Shown here: positions 44,317 to 52,020 of the stretch, in pieces
Position numbering within the stretch: position 1 is the stretch's first letter
How the letters are laid out: each line of letters opens with the position of its first letter
Assembly: GCA_900314745.1 (NCBI GenBank)
Contig: OMWK01000005.1
Location: 76,696-140,695 of the forward strand
Source of the DNA: an uncultured Eubacteriales bacterium
GTDB taxonomy: Bacteria; Bacillota; Clostridia; Saccharofermentanales; Saccharofermentanaceae
Direction of reading: 5' to 3'
DNA: 64,000 nt
The notes under the pieces: model-generated
What the model was told of the DNA's origin: nothing
The model's database searches: none
The model's input: only the letters and a program-made list of their open reading frames with translations
Made by a program: the position numbers and the translations under genes

Positions 44317-44814
44317 TTATGATTCATTTACGAGTTTGCCGGTCATGTGTTCCGGCCTAAGTTCAAGACAACAGACTCTCGGGAAGGCATTCTTAAGTTC
44401 CTTCTGAAGGTACTCCTCATCATCAGTGAATCTGCGGCAGATATTCGTGCATATCTCCCTCTTCTTCTCCTCGTCTTCAACCACCTTCATTCTGCCGAAG
44501 ATGATAACGCTCCTTATGTTCAAGGCCCAGTCCCCGTCCTTACGGAAGCCCTTATCCATGACACAGTAACTAACCTTATCGTTACGCATAATGGCATCAA
44601 GCTTGTGACCTTCCCTTGCACCGTGAAAATAGAGTTTACCATCAGCTTCGCTGTACCAGTGATCAAGCGGCATGCCGTAAGGATAACCGTCGTCACCCGT
44701 AACGGACAGAACACCTCTTAACTCGGTCTTCAATACGTCAATGCATTCTTCTTCAGGAATCTGCTGCTTAAAACGCCTCATCTGTCTGAACATTTCATTA
44801 CCATCCGTTTGCAT
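44317..44814 (-). CDS. Pyridoxamine 5'-phosphate oxidase-family protein
   Basis: A 165-residue soluble flavin-binding split-barrel protein (MRRFKQQIPEEECIDVLKTELRGVLSV...YPYGMPLDHWY...KLYFHGAREGHK). The pattern is that of NimA-like and related PNPOx-fold proteins in anaerobes; some reduce nitro-imidazoles, most have unknown substrates. Start could be the first ATG (44814) or the Met at residue 8. A TATAAT lies 11 bases before the first ATG, so the leader would be only about four bases if that start is used. Confidence 0.88.
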   Translation of the reverse strand: MQTDGNEMFRQMRRFKQQIPEEECIDVLKTELRGVLSVTGDDGYPYGMPLDHWYSEADGKLYFHGAREGHKLDAIMRNDKVSYCVMDKGFRKDGDWALNIRSVIIFGRMKVVEDEEKKREICTNICRRFTDDEEYLQKELKNAFPRVCCLELRPEHMTGKLVNES

Positions 44815-44870
44815 ACTTTCAACCTATTATAAAGCAAACCTCGATTTCTGTAATGTTATGATCTGTTTTC

Positions 44871-45713
44871 TCACACATTGCGTGCGTGCATCTTCCTGAA
44901 TTCTCTCGGGTTGCACCCCGTCACCTCTCGAAAAGCCTTATTAAAGCGTGTCGTGGACTGGAACCCGGAGATGAAGGCACACTCGGTTATGGAAAGCTTC
45001 TCGTTAAGAAGAAGTGAGATGGCATTCTGAACTCTGATGCGGGACAGATATGCCGGGAAAGAGGTCCCCGTATACTCATTGAATATCTTGGAGAAATAAT
45101 ACGTCGATAATCCAAGATAGGAAGCAACATCCGCCTGGGATATGTCCTCGGATGAATGTTCGATTATGTAGTTGCTCGCGGCGCGAACATACTCCCACGC
45201 CCTGTCCGAGAAACGTTCGCTTCCTATAAGCTCCCTGTGATCGTCCATTACTCTCTCTCCGATCATTATGAGTGACTCACAGATAAGGATCTTGCACTTC
45301 GTCTCGATAAAGCGCTGTTTATTGTTATAAAGTTCCTTTACTTTATAGATCATTTCCTTAAGATTCTCATTCAGATCCGGCGCTTCCTCAGCAGTTACAA
45401 GATGATAGTCACTGAAGAATCTCGAGGCTGTCGTAAGATCGTAATTGCTCTCTATGACGGACGATGCGAACTGTATGAACATGGAGCCCTGAGGCGGGAT
45501 ATTCAAAACCTCATGAAGCTCGCGGGGCCAGATAAGAAGAACATCTCCGGCCTTCGGAGAGTATATCCTGTCGGCTATCTTAAACCGGCATCCGTCCTTC
45601 AGTATCAGGGTGAATTCTGCCGCGTTATGCCAGTGTGACGGAAAATCCGCCGCAGGATTCTCTATGACTGTAATGCCGTTAACTTCCGTGTACCGGATTA
45701 TTTCCTTATCCAT
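44871..45713 (-). CDS. AraC-family transcriptional regulator
   Basis: A 280-residue regulator. The N-terminal cupin domain (about 1-115) has the ligand-pocket His pattern (FPSHWHNAAEFTLIL...RELHEV). Two C-terminal helix-turn-helix motifs lie at about 190-275, with the AraC signature ending FQSTTRFNKAFREVTGCNPREFR. The real start is the ATG at 45713; an upstream frame has no support. It is divergent from the MATE gene at 45797, which it probably controls in response to a small carbohydrate-like or drug ligand. No Shine-Dalgarno precedes the ATG; see promoter entry. Confidence 0.93.
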   Translation of the reverse strand: MDKEIIRYTEVNGITVIENPAADFPSHWHNAAEFTLILKDGCRFKIADRIYSPKAGDVLLIWPRELHEVLNIPPQGSMFIQFASSVIESNYDLTTASRFFSDYHLVTAEEAPDLNENLKEMIYKVKELYNNKQRFIETKCKILICESLIMIGERVMDDHRELIGSERFSDRAWEYVRAASNYIIEHSSEDISQADVASYLGLSTYYFSKIFNEYTGTSFPAYLSRIRVQNAISLLLNEKLSITECAFISGFQSTTRFNKAFREVTGCNPREFRKMHARNV

Positions 45714-45719
45714 ATCTAT

Positions 45720-45728
45720 AAAATAACA
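45720..45728 (-). promoter_or_regulatory. Possible leaderless promoter of the AraC gene
   Basis: On the minus strand TGTTATTTT (TG at 45727-45728; hexamer TATTTT at 45720-45725) forms a weak extended -10, six bases before the ATG at 45713. The geometry matches that of uvrB and trkH. The TATTTT hexamer is a poorer match than TATAAT, so this is the least certain of the set. Confidence 0.4.
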
Positions 45729-45796
45729 AAAAACGGTCAAAACACAATAAATATATTCTGTTTTTGCCCCCTGCATTAGATTATCTTGACTTCAAC

Positions 45797-47164
45797 ATGG
45801 AAAACGCTAACAGAAAGACAACTGATTTCACGACAGGCAATCCCCTGTCACATATAATGCGGTTCTTCTGGCCGTTATTGCTGACGAGCACTCTGCAGCA
45901 GATCTACAACTTTGTGGACATGTACATCGTTGGAAGAGGACTGGGCGATAATGCCTTCGCATCCGTAGGCAACATGGGATCCCTCTTCTTCCTTATCGTA
46001 GGATTCTCATTGGGCCTGTCGAACGGATTCGGAGTACTCATAGCCCAGAGCTTCGGCGCGAAGAAATACGATGACATGAGACACAGGATCGCAGGCACTA
46101 TAGAGCTCGCGGCACTCATGTCCGTTGTACTTACCATAGCAAGCGAACTCTTCCTTCCCTTTGCACTGAAGCTTCTCAACACGGACGCAGTGCTCATGAA
46201 GAACTGCCTTATCCACGGCTACATAATATTCGGCGGTCTTACGGCTTCCATAAGCTATAACATCAGTTCATCGATACTTCGAGCTCTCGGTGACAGCAAG
46301 ACTCCGCTCGTCGCGATATTCGTATCTTCGGTAACGAATCTCATTCTCGACTACTGCTTCATATTCATATTCAAAACAGGCGTTGAAGGAGCTGCAATAG
46401 CAACCGTCCTTTCCCAGATCATATCGACCATTGTCTGTGTAATAAGGCTTCGTCAGATTGAGATCGTAAGACTCAGCCGCTCGGATTTTAAGAACGAACG
46501 GTCCATATACACCGACCTTTTCCGCAACGGCCTTCCGATGGCTTTCATGAACTCCATAACAGCGATCGGCTGCATGGTGGTCCAGCACTTCATTAACAGA
46601 TACGGCGTGGATTACACAACCGCATACTCGGCATGCTGCAAGTATCTCAACCTGTTCATGAATCCTGCTGCGACGGCCGGCAATGCCATGAGTGCATACA
46701 CAAGCCAGAATTACGGTGCCAGGAAGTTCGACCGCATCAAGGACGGCCTTCGCATCTGTCTTTCCATCTCGTTCGTCACATATATCATTCTCGGCTCACT
46801 GATGACATTCTTCCCCGAGCTTTTGATCCGTCTCCTCATTAAGGGAGACGCATCTGTAAGTCTTGCCTGCGAGTTCATGCCCATCTGCGGCATCTTCATA
46901 ATCGCCGTAGACTGCCTTTTCGTTGTGCGCAACGGAGTGCAGGGCATGGGAGATCCCGTGCTGCCGATGTGGTCAGGTGTCATCGAGATGATATTAAGGA
47001 TCACAGCTATATCGCTTCTTATCGGAAGCATCGGATTCAAGGCAGCTGCCATCGCCGAAGTGTGCGCGTGGAGCGGGGCCCTTCTCGTAAACATCTACGC
47101 TTTCAGAAGAAGACTGCACCCGAGATTCAAGAGAAGACCTTCCGTCGTAAAAAACTTCAGGTAA
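45797..47164 (+). CDS. MATE-family efflux transporter
   Basis: A 455-residue NorM/DinF-type antiporter with 12 predicted helices and no appended soluble domain. Family motifs such as NFVDMYIVGRGLGDNAFASVG and the second-half repeat (AAIAEVCAWSGALL) are present. Likely exports cationic drugs or metabolites using Na+ or H+. No clear Shine-Dalgarno precedes the ATG at 45797; a TATCTT nine bases upstream could give a leader of a few bases. The divergent AraC regulator is the probable controller. Its last eight bases overlap the convergent gene at 47157. Confidence 0.93.
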   Translation: MENANRKTTDFTTGNPLSHIMRFFWPLLLTSTLQQIYNFVDMYIVGRGLGDNAFASVGNMGSLFFLIVGFSLGLSNGFGVLIAQSFGAKKYDDMRHRIAGTIELAALMSVVLTIASELFLPFALKLLNTDAVLMKNCLIHGYIIFGGLTASISYNISSSILRALGDSKTPLVAIFVSSVTNLILDYCFIFIFKTGVEGAAIATVLSQIISTIVCVIRLRQIEIVRLSRSDFKNERSIYTDLFRNGLPMAFMNSITAIGCMVVQHFINRYGVDYTTAYSACCKYLNLFMNPAATAGNAMSAYTSQNYGARKFDRIKDGLRICLSISFVTYIILGSLMTFFPELLIRLLIKGDASVSLACEFMPICGIFIIAVDCLFVVRNGVQGMGDPVLPMWSGVIEMILRITAISLLIGSIGFKAAAIAEVCAWSGALLVNIYAFRRRLHPRFKRRPSVVKNFR

Positions 47165-48896
47165 TATCCTTCACTTCGCGCACCGCCTTTACCTCGAACA
47201 CGTTGCGGTTGCTGCTGACGGTAGTAAGGTGGCGCCTGCTTATGGTTATGTTCGACGTGAGATTCGTTATGAAATAAACCCTAAGCGAAGTTACCGGCAT
47301 ATCCTTGTCAGTAAGATCGAAGGGCTTGCCGTTGTCCTTCTCTATTACCTCTATCCTGTCCTTATCCATGGTGATCGAGCACTCTCCCAGCACGAGCTTG
47401 CCGTCATTGATGTCGTGGACGAGAATGAACAGCTCTTCGACCAGAAGCATCGTCCTTATTACGGTCTCATGCGTGTAGGAATGCGCCTTCAATGCAGTCT
47501 CGATCTCATCCCTTATCCTTATTACCTCTTCGGGCGTGATATCGAATTCAAAAAGAAGTGACTTGTCGCTGTTCTCGAGATTTCCTATAAGAAGCGGATA
47601 TTCGGTAACGCCATATTTGGATGCCACGTAGACCATGCTGACGATCGTTGCTGCCGCGGGTGCGACGGCAAGGCCCACGAACATGCCGTAAATGCCGTAG
47701 ATGTTGCCGAGAACCACGGCGAAAGGAAGTGAGATCACGATGTCACGAAGGCCGCAGATGGCAAAACCAAGCGCAATCTTATCCCTTAACGTGTAGTAGG
47801 AAGACAGGAGGTAAAGGATACTGAAGAACACGTACCCGAACGACGTGATGCGCGCGGCATCTATGGAGAGCCTCACGACTTCTTCTCCCGTAATGCCCAG
47901 GATGGATGTAAGAAGCGGAGCTCCCGCGACGACAAGAAGCGACAGTGCAACGCCCTCGATTATGCTTGTGGTCCTCGCGTGCTTATAGATGTTCTTAACC
48001 CCGGCGAAAGTGCCCTCGCTAAGATACACGGTCATGATGGGCGTGATAGCCTCTCCAACGCCGTCAAATATCAATCTCAGTTCCGTCAGAGTTACGATGA
48101 CCGAGGCTACAACCAGCATCTCCTCCCCGAATCTGTAGACGCAGTATTTCTCTATCGCCGCGGAGAAGACCGCAATGAATATGTAGCTTACCGAATCGAT
48201 CAGGCTGTACTTGACGACAGACACCATGAGAGGGCCTGAGAGATAGATATTAAACCTCAGCGTATTCGTCTTCTTCAGGAAGTGAAGCGAACATATCGCG
48301 AGTGAGATCAAAGTGGTCAAGAAAGTTCCGAGAGCAAGCCCCTGGACCCCCATGAGTTTACATAGAAATATCGACAGCGGAAGGTTACCCACGGCCTGCA
48401 CGATATCAGCCGTCGAAGCCAGAGTCTCATCGCCGTCTGCAAAGAGCATGGAGCTGATAAAAGACTGTATCGGCATTATGAGGAAGACGAAGCAGGTCCA
48501 GAACAGATATGCCTTCGCATACGAATAGACCGTATCGCCTATGTCGAAGAACCGCAAGTAAGCGTCGCCTCCGAAGAACGCGGTCAGGAAAAGAAGCACA
48601 CCGAGGATAATGGAAATGAGAAGACCGAAGCCGAACACCTGATCAGCTTTGTCCTTGGCGAATTTACCCATCTCCTTCGAGTACATGATCGGGATTCCGA
48701 GAGTGAACACGGCCGTCATGAAATAAGCCGCCGAAGAAAGCGGTGCGACAAGATTGACGCCGGCCAGGGCCTCCTCGCCGAGCATCCTTCCTGCCAGTAT
48801 GAAATCGACTATGGTTAGAAGTACGGTAACCACCATTATCATGGTGCCGCCAAGAAGCATTGATCTGTATTTGGTTACCATCAAAGTCCGCTTCAT
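47157..48896 (-). CDS. MATE transporter with C-terminal RsbW-like domain (second)
   Basis: A 579-residue fusion with the same architecture as the protein at 34685. A MATE core of about 435 residues is followed by a roughly 140-residue GHKL-like domain. In the tail LLVEELFILVHDIN resembles the N-box but lacks the usual Asn, KDNGKPFD is an intact DNG motif, and the last strand reads SSNRNVFEVK. The two fusions are not close in their transporter parts, so the fusion was either ancient or formed more than once. Third gene after a radical SAM enzyme and a nitroreductase. Only a weak GAAAG-type RBS is seen. Substrate unknown. Confidence 0.86.
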   Translation of the reverse strand: MKRTLMVTKYRSMLLGGTMIMVVTVLLTIVDFILAGRMLGEEALAGVNLVAPLSSAAYFMTAVFTLGIPIMYSKEMGKFAKDKADQVFGFGLLISIILGVLLFLTAFFGGDAYLRFFDIGDTVYSYAKAYLFWTCFVFLIMPIQSFISSMLFADGDETLASTADIVQAVGNLPLSIFLCKLMGVQGLALGTFLTTLISLAICSLHFLKKTNTLRFNIYLSGPLMVSVVKYSLIDSVSYIFIAVFSAAIEKYCVYRFGEEMLVVASVIVTLTELRLIFDGVGEAITPIMTVYLSEGTFAGVKNIYKHARTTSIIEGVALSLLVVAGAPLLTSILGITGEEVVRLSIDAARITSFGYVFFSILYLLSSYYTLRDKIALGFAICGLRDIVISLPFAVVLGNIYGIYGMFVGLAVAPAAATIVSMVYVASKYGVTEYPLLIGNLENSDKSLLFEFDITPEEVIRIRDEIETALKAHSYTHETVIRTMLLVEELFILVHDINDGKLVLGECSITMDKDRIEVIEKDNGKPFDLTDKDMPVTSLRVYFITNLTSNITISRRHLTTVSSNRNVFEVKAVREVKDIT

Positions 48897-48913
48897 TGTT
48901 GTTTCATTTCTTT

Positions 48914-49573
48914 CTATTTATTATCTACTGCCCTGCCGGACCCCTTCTCGAAGTGATACTTAACGATACCGAGGTCGGTCTTCATGTAAAAACCGAATCC
49001 GGAAGTCTTGCACGTAACCTTATCATTGTCGCGTTCGAATCTGAACTTCTGCTGATTGATAGCAGTAGGAGCAAGAAGTGCGGCCTCAATGCCGTTTTTG
49101 TACCATTCAGGATCGCCTTCCTTATAGTCGCTGACATCGCTTATACTCTTGCTCTTGTGAGGTGTGCCAGATGTAATTCCGTAACCCATGGCAACAACAA
49201 GATACAGCTTCTCGCCATCACCTACGACGCCCTGCGACTTACCCTTCTTATACGTCATGGCAACCCAGCACGAGTTAACGCCGAGCTCCTGTGCCTTAAG
49301 AACTATCCTCTCACCGTAGTAACCGGCATCAACTTCACGTCCCTTGGGACCTATCACTGCAAGATAGTTACGGCATCCGCTGAACTCACCGTAAGACGGC
49401 TTTCCCGCCTGGAAAGCTTCGGGCTCATCGGTAATAAGCTGGAAATGAAACCCGCTCTCCTCATTGCACCTGGAGATCTCCTCACGAATAAGCTCCGCTG
49501 TCTTCTCCTCTATTGGTCTGTTGTCAAACTTCCTGACGGAATGCCTGCTTCTCATAACTTCCATGATGTCCAT
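48914..49573 (-). CDS. Nitroreductase-family protein
   Basis: A 219-residue FMN-dependent enzyme. The N-terminal SRHSVRKFDNRPI is the FMN-phosphate binding signature; GYYGERIVLKAQELGVNSCW is the dimer helix. It is similar to TM1586-type putative nitroreductases (PF14512). It has a longer, charged C terminus that includes KFRFERDNDKVTC. AAGGAG precedes the ATG by a normal distance. It starts 17 bases after the radical SAM gene, so it could oxidise or reduce a shared product; the natural substrate is unknown. Confidence 0.9.
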   Translation of the reverse strand: MDIMEVMRSRHSVRKFDNRPIEEKTAELIREEISRCNEESGFHFQLITDEPEAFQAGKPSYGEFSGCRNYLAVIGPKGREVDAGYYGERIVLKAQELGVNSCWVAMTYKKGKSQGVVGDGEKLYLVVAMGYGITSGTPHKSKSISDVSDYKEGDPEWYKNGIEAALLAPTAINQQKFRFERDNDKVTCKTSGFGFYMKTDLGIVKYHFEKGSGRAVDNK

Positions 49574-49590
49574 AATGTATATCTCCTTAC

Positions 49591-50688
49591 TTATGTCTTT
49601 GCTGCGAGAATTTGTTCCACTTCAGCGCGCTTCTTGTACAGTATGCATCCGCCGCTATGGTCTTCCTTAAGGTAATCGCCCGCTCTTAACACTTCGAAAA
49701 GCCCGGACTTAAGCGCTTTCCTTACTGAAGTATCCCTTACATTGATATCCGAGTACGGTGAGAACGGGCAGGGCTCAGCACCGCCGTGGGAGTTAATGTG
49801 GAAGAAGCCTCTGCCGGCTGCGATACATCCTCCGGAACTCTTCTCATCTCCCGGGAATGATACGAATACGATATCCTCATACTTCCGGCGATTACGGGCG
49901 ATCGCAGAATTCATCAGTTCACGCTCTTTATCACCGGGGGCAAGTTCCTCGCTGTCGTCCGTCACGGGAACATACTCGACATACAATATGAGCTTGCATC
50001 CTTTATCCTTCAGCGATTCGATGAATTCCTCAGAAGTTACCTCACCAACATTCTTCGTTGTCACGGTGATTGATGCACCGAAGATAATTCCTCTGTCCTT
50101 CATATTATCCATCACCCTGACGACGCGGTCATAGATTCCTGATCCGCGCCTGCTGTCCGTCGTATCCCGGTCACCCTCGATGCTGATTACGGGAACAAGG
50201 TTTCTGTTCTTATCGAACTGATCAAGATAAGCGTCGCCTATGAAGGTTCCGTTCGTAAATACGGGGAAAAGAATATTCTTCACCTGAGAAGCCGCATCAA
50301 TGACGTCCTTACGAAGTAGAGGTTCTCCTCCGGCAAGCAGAATGAAGCTTATCCCGAGGCTTTCCGATTCTTCGAATACCACCTTCCATTCTTCAGCTGT
50401 CATCTGCGCTTCAGGTGCGCTGTCAGTTGTCGCATTATTGCATCTTGAATAGCAGCCTGCACAGTGAAGATTGCATCTTGAAGTGATGCTTGCGATTAGA
50501 AAAGGCGGGATATGTTCACCCATCTTCTTTGCTTCCGCCCTAAATGCGGAAGCTCTCTTCGATGCCGCCGCGAACTTCAGCATAAATGCACTCTCGCGGG
50601 GCTCCTTGAGTGTGGACCTTATGGCATCCGCTACGATACGCTCCACGCCCTTTGTCATGTATTCCTGTATGTCGAATTCCTTATCCAC
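49591..50688 (-). CDS. Radical SAM enzyme with C-terminal Cys region
   Basis: A 365-residue radical SAM protein. Cys72, Cys76 and Cys79 in SRCNLHCAGC bind the [4Fe-4S] cluster that cleaves S-adenosylmethionine; the GGEPLLR motif follows. The C terminus has further cysteines (GGCIAAGRGFFHINSHGGAEPCPFSP, GGCILYKK) that suggest a SPASM-like auxiliary cluster, as in peptide-modifying and other complex radical SAM enzymes. Translation starts at a GTG with AAGGAG nine bases upstream. A small ORF ends four bases before it. Function unproven. Confidence 0.9.
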   Translation of the reverse strand: MDKEFDIQEYMTKGVERIVADAIRSTLKEPRESAFMLKFAAASKRASAFRAEAKKMGEHIPPFLIASITSRCNLHCAGCYSRCNNATTDSAPEAQMTAEEWKVVFEESESLGISFILLAGGEPLLRKDVIDAASQVKNILFPVFTNGTFIGDAYLDQFDKNRNLVPVISIEGDRDTTDSRRGSGIYDRVVRVMDNMKDRGIIFGASITVTTKNVGEVTSEEFIESLKDKGCKLILYVEYVPVTDDSEELAPGDKERELMNSAIARNRRKYEDIVFVSFPGDEKSSGGCIAAGRGFFHINSHGGAEPCPFSPYSDINVRDTSVRKALKSGLFEVLRAGDYLKEDHSGGCILYKKRAEVEQILAAKT

Positions 50689-50692
50689 TATA

Positions 50693-50824
50693 TCAGTCTC
50701 CTTCTTCCATGTTCGCGAGCGCCTTATAAGTCAGCACATACAAAGTCCTGAACTCATCTTCATCAAGCCCCATGCAGGAAGCTATGCAGTCTCGAGTCTT
50801 TTCAGAACAGGCATTATCCGTCAA
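50693..50824 (-). CDS. Possible small Cys-containing ORF before the radical SAM gene
   Basis: An in-frame stretch of 43 codons from a TTG (50824) to TGA (50693). It contains three cysteines and a helical C-terminal half (CMGLDEDEFRTLYVLTYKAL). It ends four bases before the radical SAM GTG, and the latter's RBS lies inside it. No clear RBS precedes the TTG; an ATG inside gives only 25 residues. It may be a precursor peptide, a small helical partner, or a fragment of an old gene. Real coding is plausible but not proven. Confidence 0.35.
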   Translation of the reverse strand: MTDNACSEKTRDCIASCMGLDEDEFRTLYVLTYKALANMEEGD

Positions 50825-50856
50825 AAGAGAGTATCAGTCAATAAGGTAATTCAGGT

Positions 50857-51546
50857 TTATTCTTCTGAAATCTTCCCGACGGGAATGCTTATGGCTATGA
50901 ATATCACTGCAAGTACGATAACAAGGATCTGATATCCCGAGACGGTCTTCCCTATGTGTGACTCACGAAGATACTCGAGGCCGACCTTGGCAATGCACGA
51001 CAAGACCACGGTTATAACCGCGGCACGCATGCGGTTTGTAAGCTTAAGATAAAGGACAAGTCCAATCACGAATATCAGTGTGAAAACGACGGTCTCCGTA
51101 AGCTGCACCGGGAAAAAGGAAGCTCCTCCCCTTGACTCATATGCGACATGAAGAGGACCGTCATAAGGTATGCCATTACAGCAGCCGGTGACGTGGCATG
51201 CCACTTTCGAGAGGGCGTACATCAAAGGTGCCGACACGATCCACGCCGCGACGGAATCCGGCACTTTCTCCCTGTGTATCAAAGCGGAAATAACCGCGCC
51301 GAGCATAAGCCCCAGTGCGCCTCCCGCGCCGACGAAGCCGATCTTAAATATGCTGCCGTTAAGTATTACCGACATCATGAACGAGACGACGACTATCATG
51401 ACGAATGTAAGAAGCGCCGTATAAAGAACCGTCTGTCGCGAGACGCCTGCTTTATGCATGAGTGCGCACGCAGCAAAAACGCCGATGAGTATAGAGATGA
51501 ATACTATCGGCGCGTATAAATGCAATGTCGTCTCAGGAATGATCAA
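50857..51546 (-). CDS. Lgt-like membrane protein
   Basis: A 229-residue protein with about seven hydrophobic helices. It carries a shortened Lgt (prolipoprotein diacylglyceryl transferase) signature: SKVACHVTGCCNGIPYDGP followed by FFPVQLTETVV. The usual Lgt His-Gly motif is not obvious. It could be a diverged lipoprotein transferase or a relative with another role. It starts at a TTG one base after the upstream stop, with no good RBS, suggesting coupled translation. Confidence 0.75.
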   Translation of the reverse strand: MIIPETTLHLYAPIVFISILIGVFAACALMHKAGVSRQTVLYTALLTFVMIVVVSFMMSVILNGSIFKIGFVGAGGALGLMLGAVISALIHREKVPDSVAAWIVSAPLMYALSKVACHVTGCCNGIPYDGPLHVAYESRGGASFFPVQLTETVVFTLIFVIGLVLYLKLTNRMRAAVITVVLSCIAKVGLEYLRESHIGKTVSGYQILVIVLAVIFIAISIPVGKISEE

Positions 51547-51547
51547 A

Positions 51548-51925
51548 TCAGTCTATATGGCATGACTGCAGCCATGATATGCATGCAACCACGAGGATTA
51601 TCGTTCCGATCACGAAGAGTGCCAGAAGAACGAGATATATGATCAGAAGCACAAGGCTGAATGTATTCTTATACTTTACACGGGCTACGATGACGAGAAC
51701 CCATGCCGCTATGTCAGCAGCACCGACAAGTGAATAAAGTATGCTGTTTATAACATCTATGACTGTACTTCCGTCTATGTAATCCAGAATAAACACAGCG
51801 ATTCCGGTTGCAACCGGAGCAAAGAGCTTACAAATCAGTGATATGATGCAAAGGATCGTTCCGGTATTCGAACCGCCTACGGGCGCCGTCGGCTGTATCT
51901 GCTGACCGTTGTTAGAGTTATCCAT
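51548..51925 (-). CDS. Small membrane protein, unknown function
   Basis: A 125-residue protein: a short Asn/Gln-rich N terminus, then three hydrophobic segments (about 25-45, 60-82, 88-115). I recognise no family. GGAGG lies eight bases before the ATG. It is the first gene of a run including the Lgt-like gene, the small ORF, the radical SAM enzyme, the nitroreductase and the MATE-ATPase fusion, with its 5' end facing the divergent symporter. Confidence 0.7.
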   Translation of the reverse strand: MDNSNNGQQIQPTAPVGGSNTGTILCIISLICKLFAPVATGIAVFILDYIDGSTVIDVINSILYSLVGAADIAAWVLVIVARVKYKNTFSLVLLIIYLVLLALFVIGTIILVVACISWLQSCHID

Positions 51926-52020
51926 TATCTTCTCCTCCCGACGCTAAGATGATAACACTTCTTTATGCATTATAATAGAAATGAAGTTGCGGACCCTATT
52001 TACAGATTCGGAGACATTAT

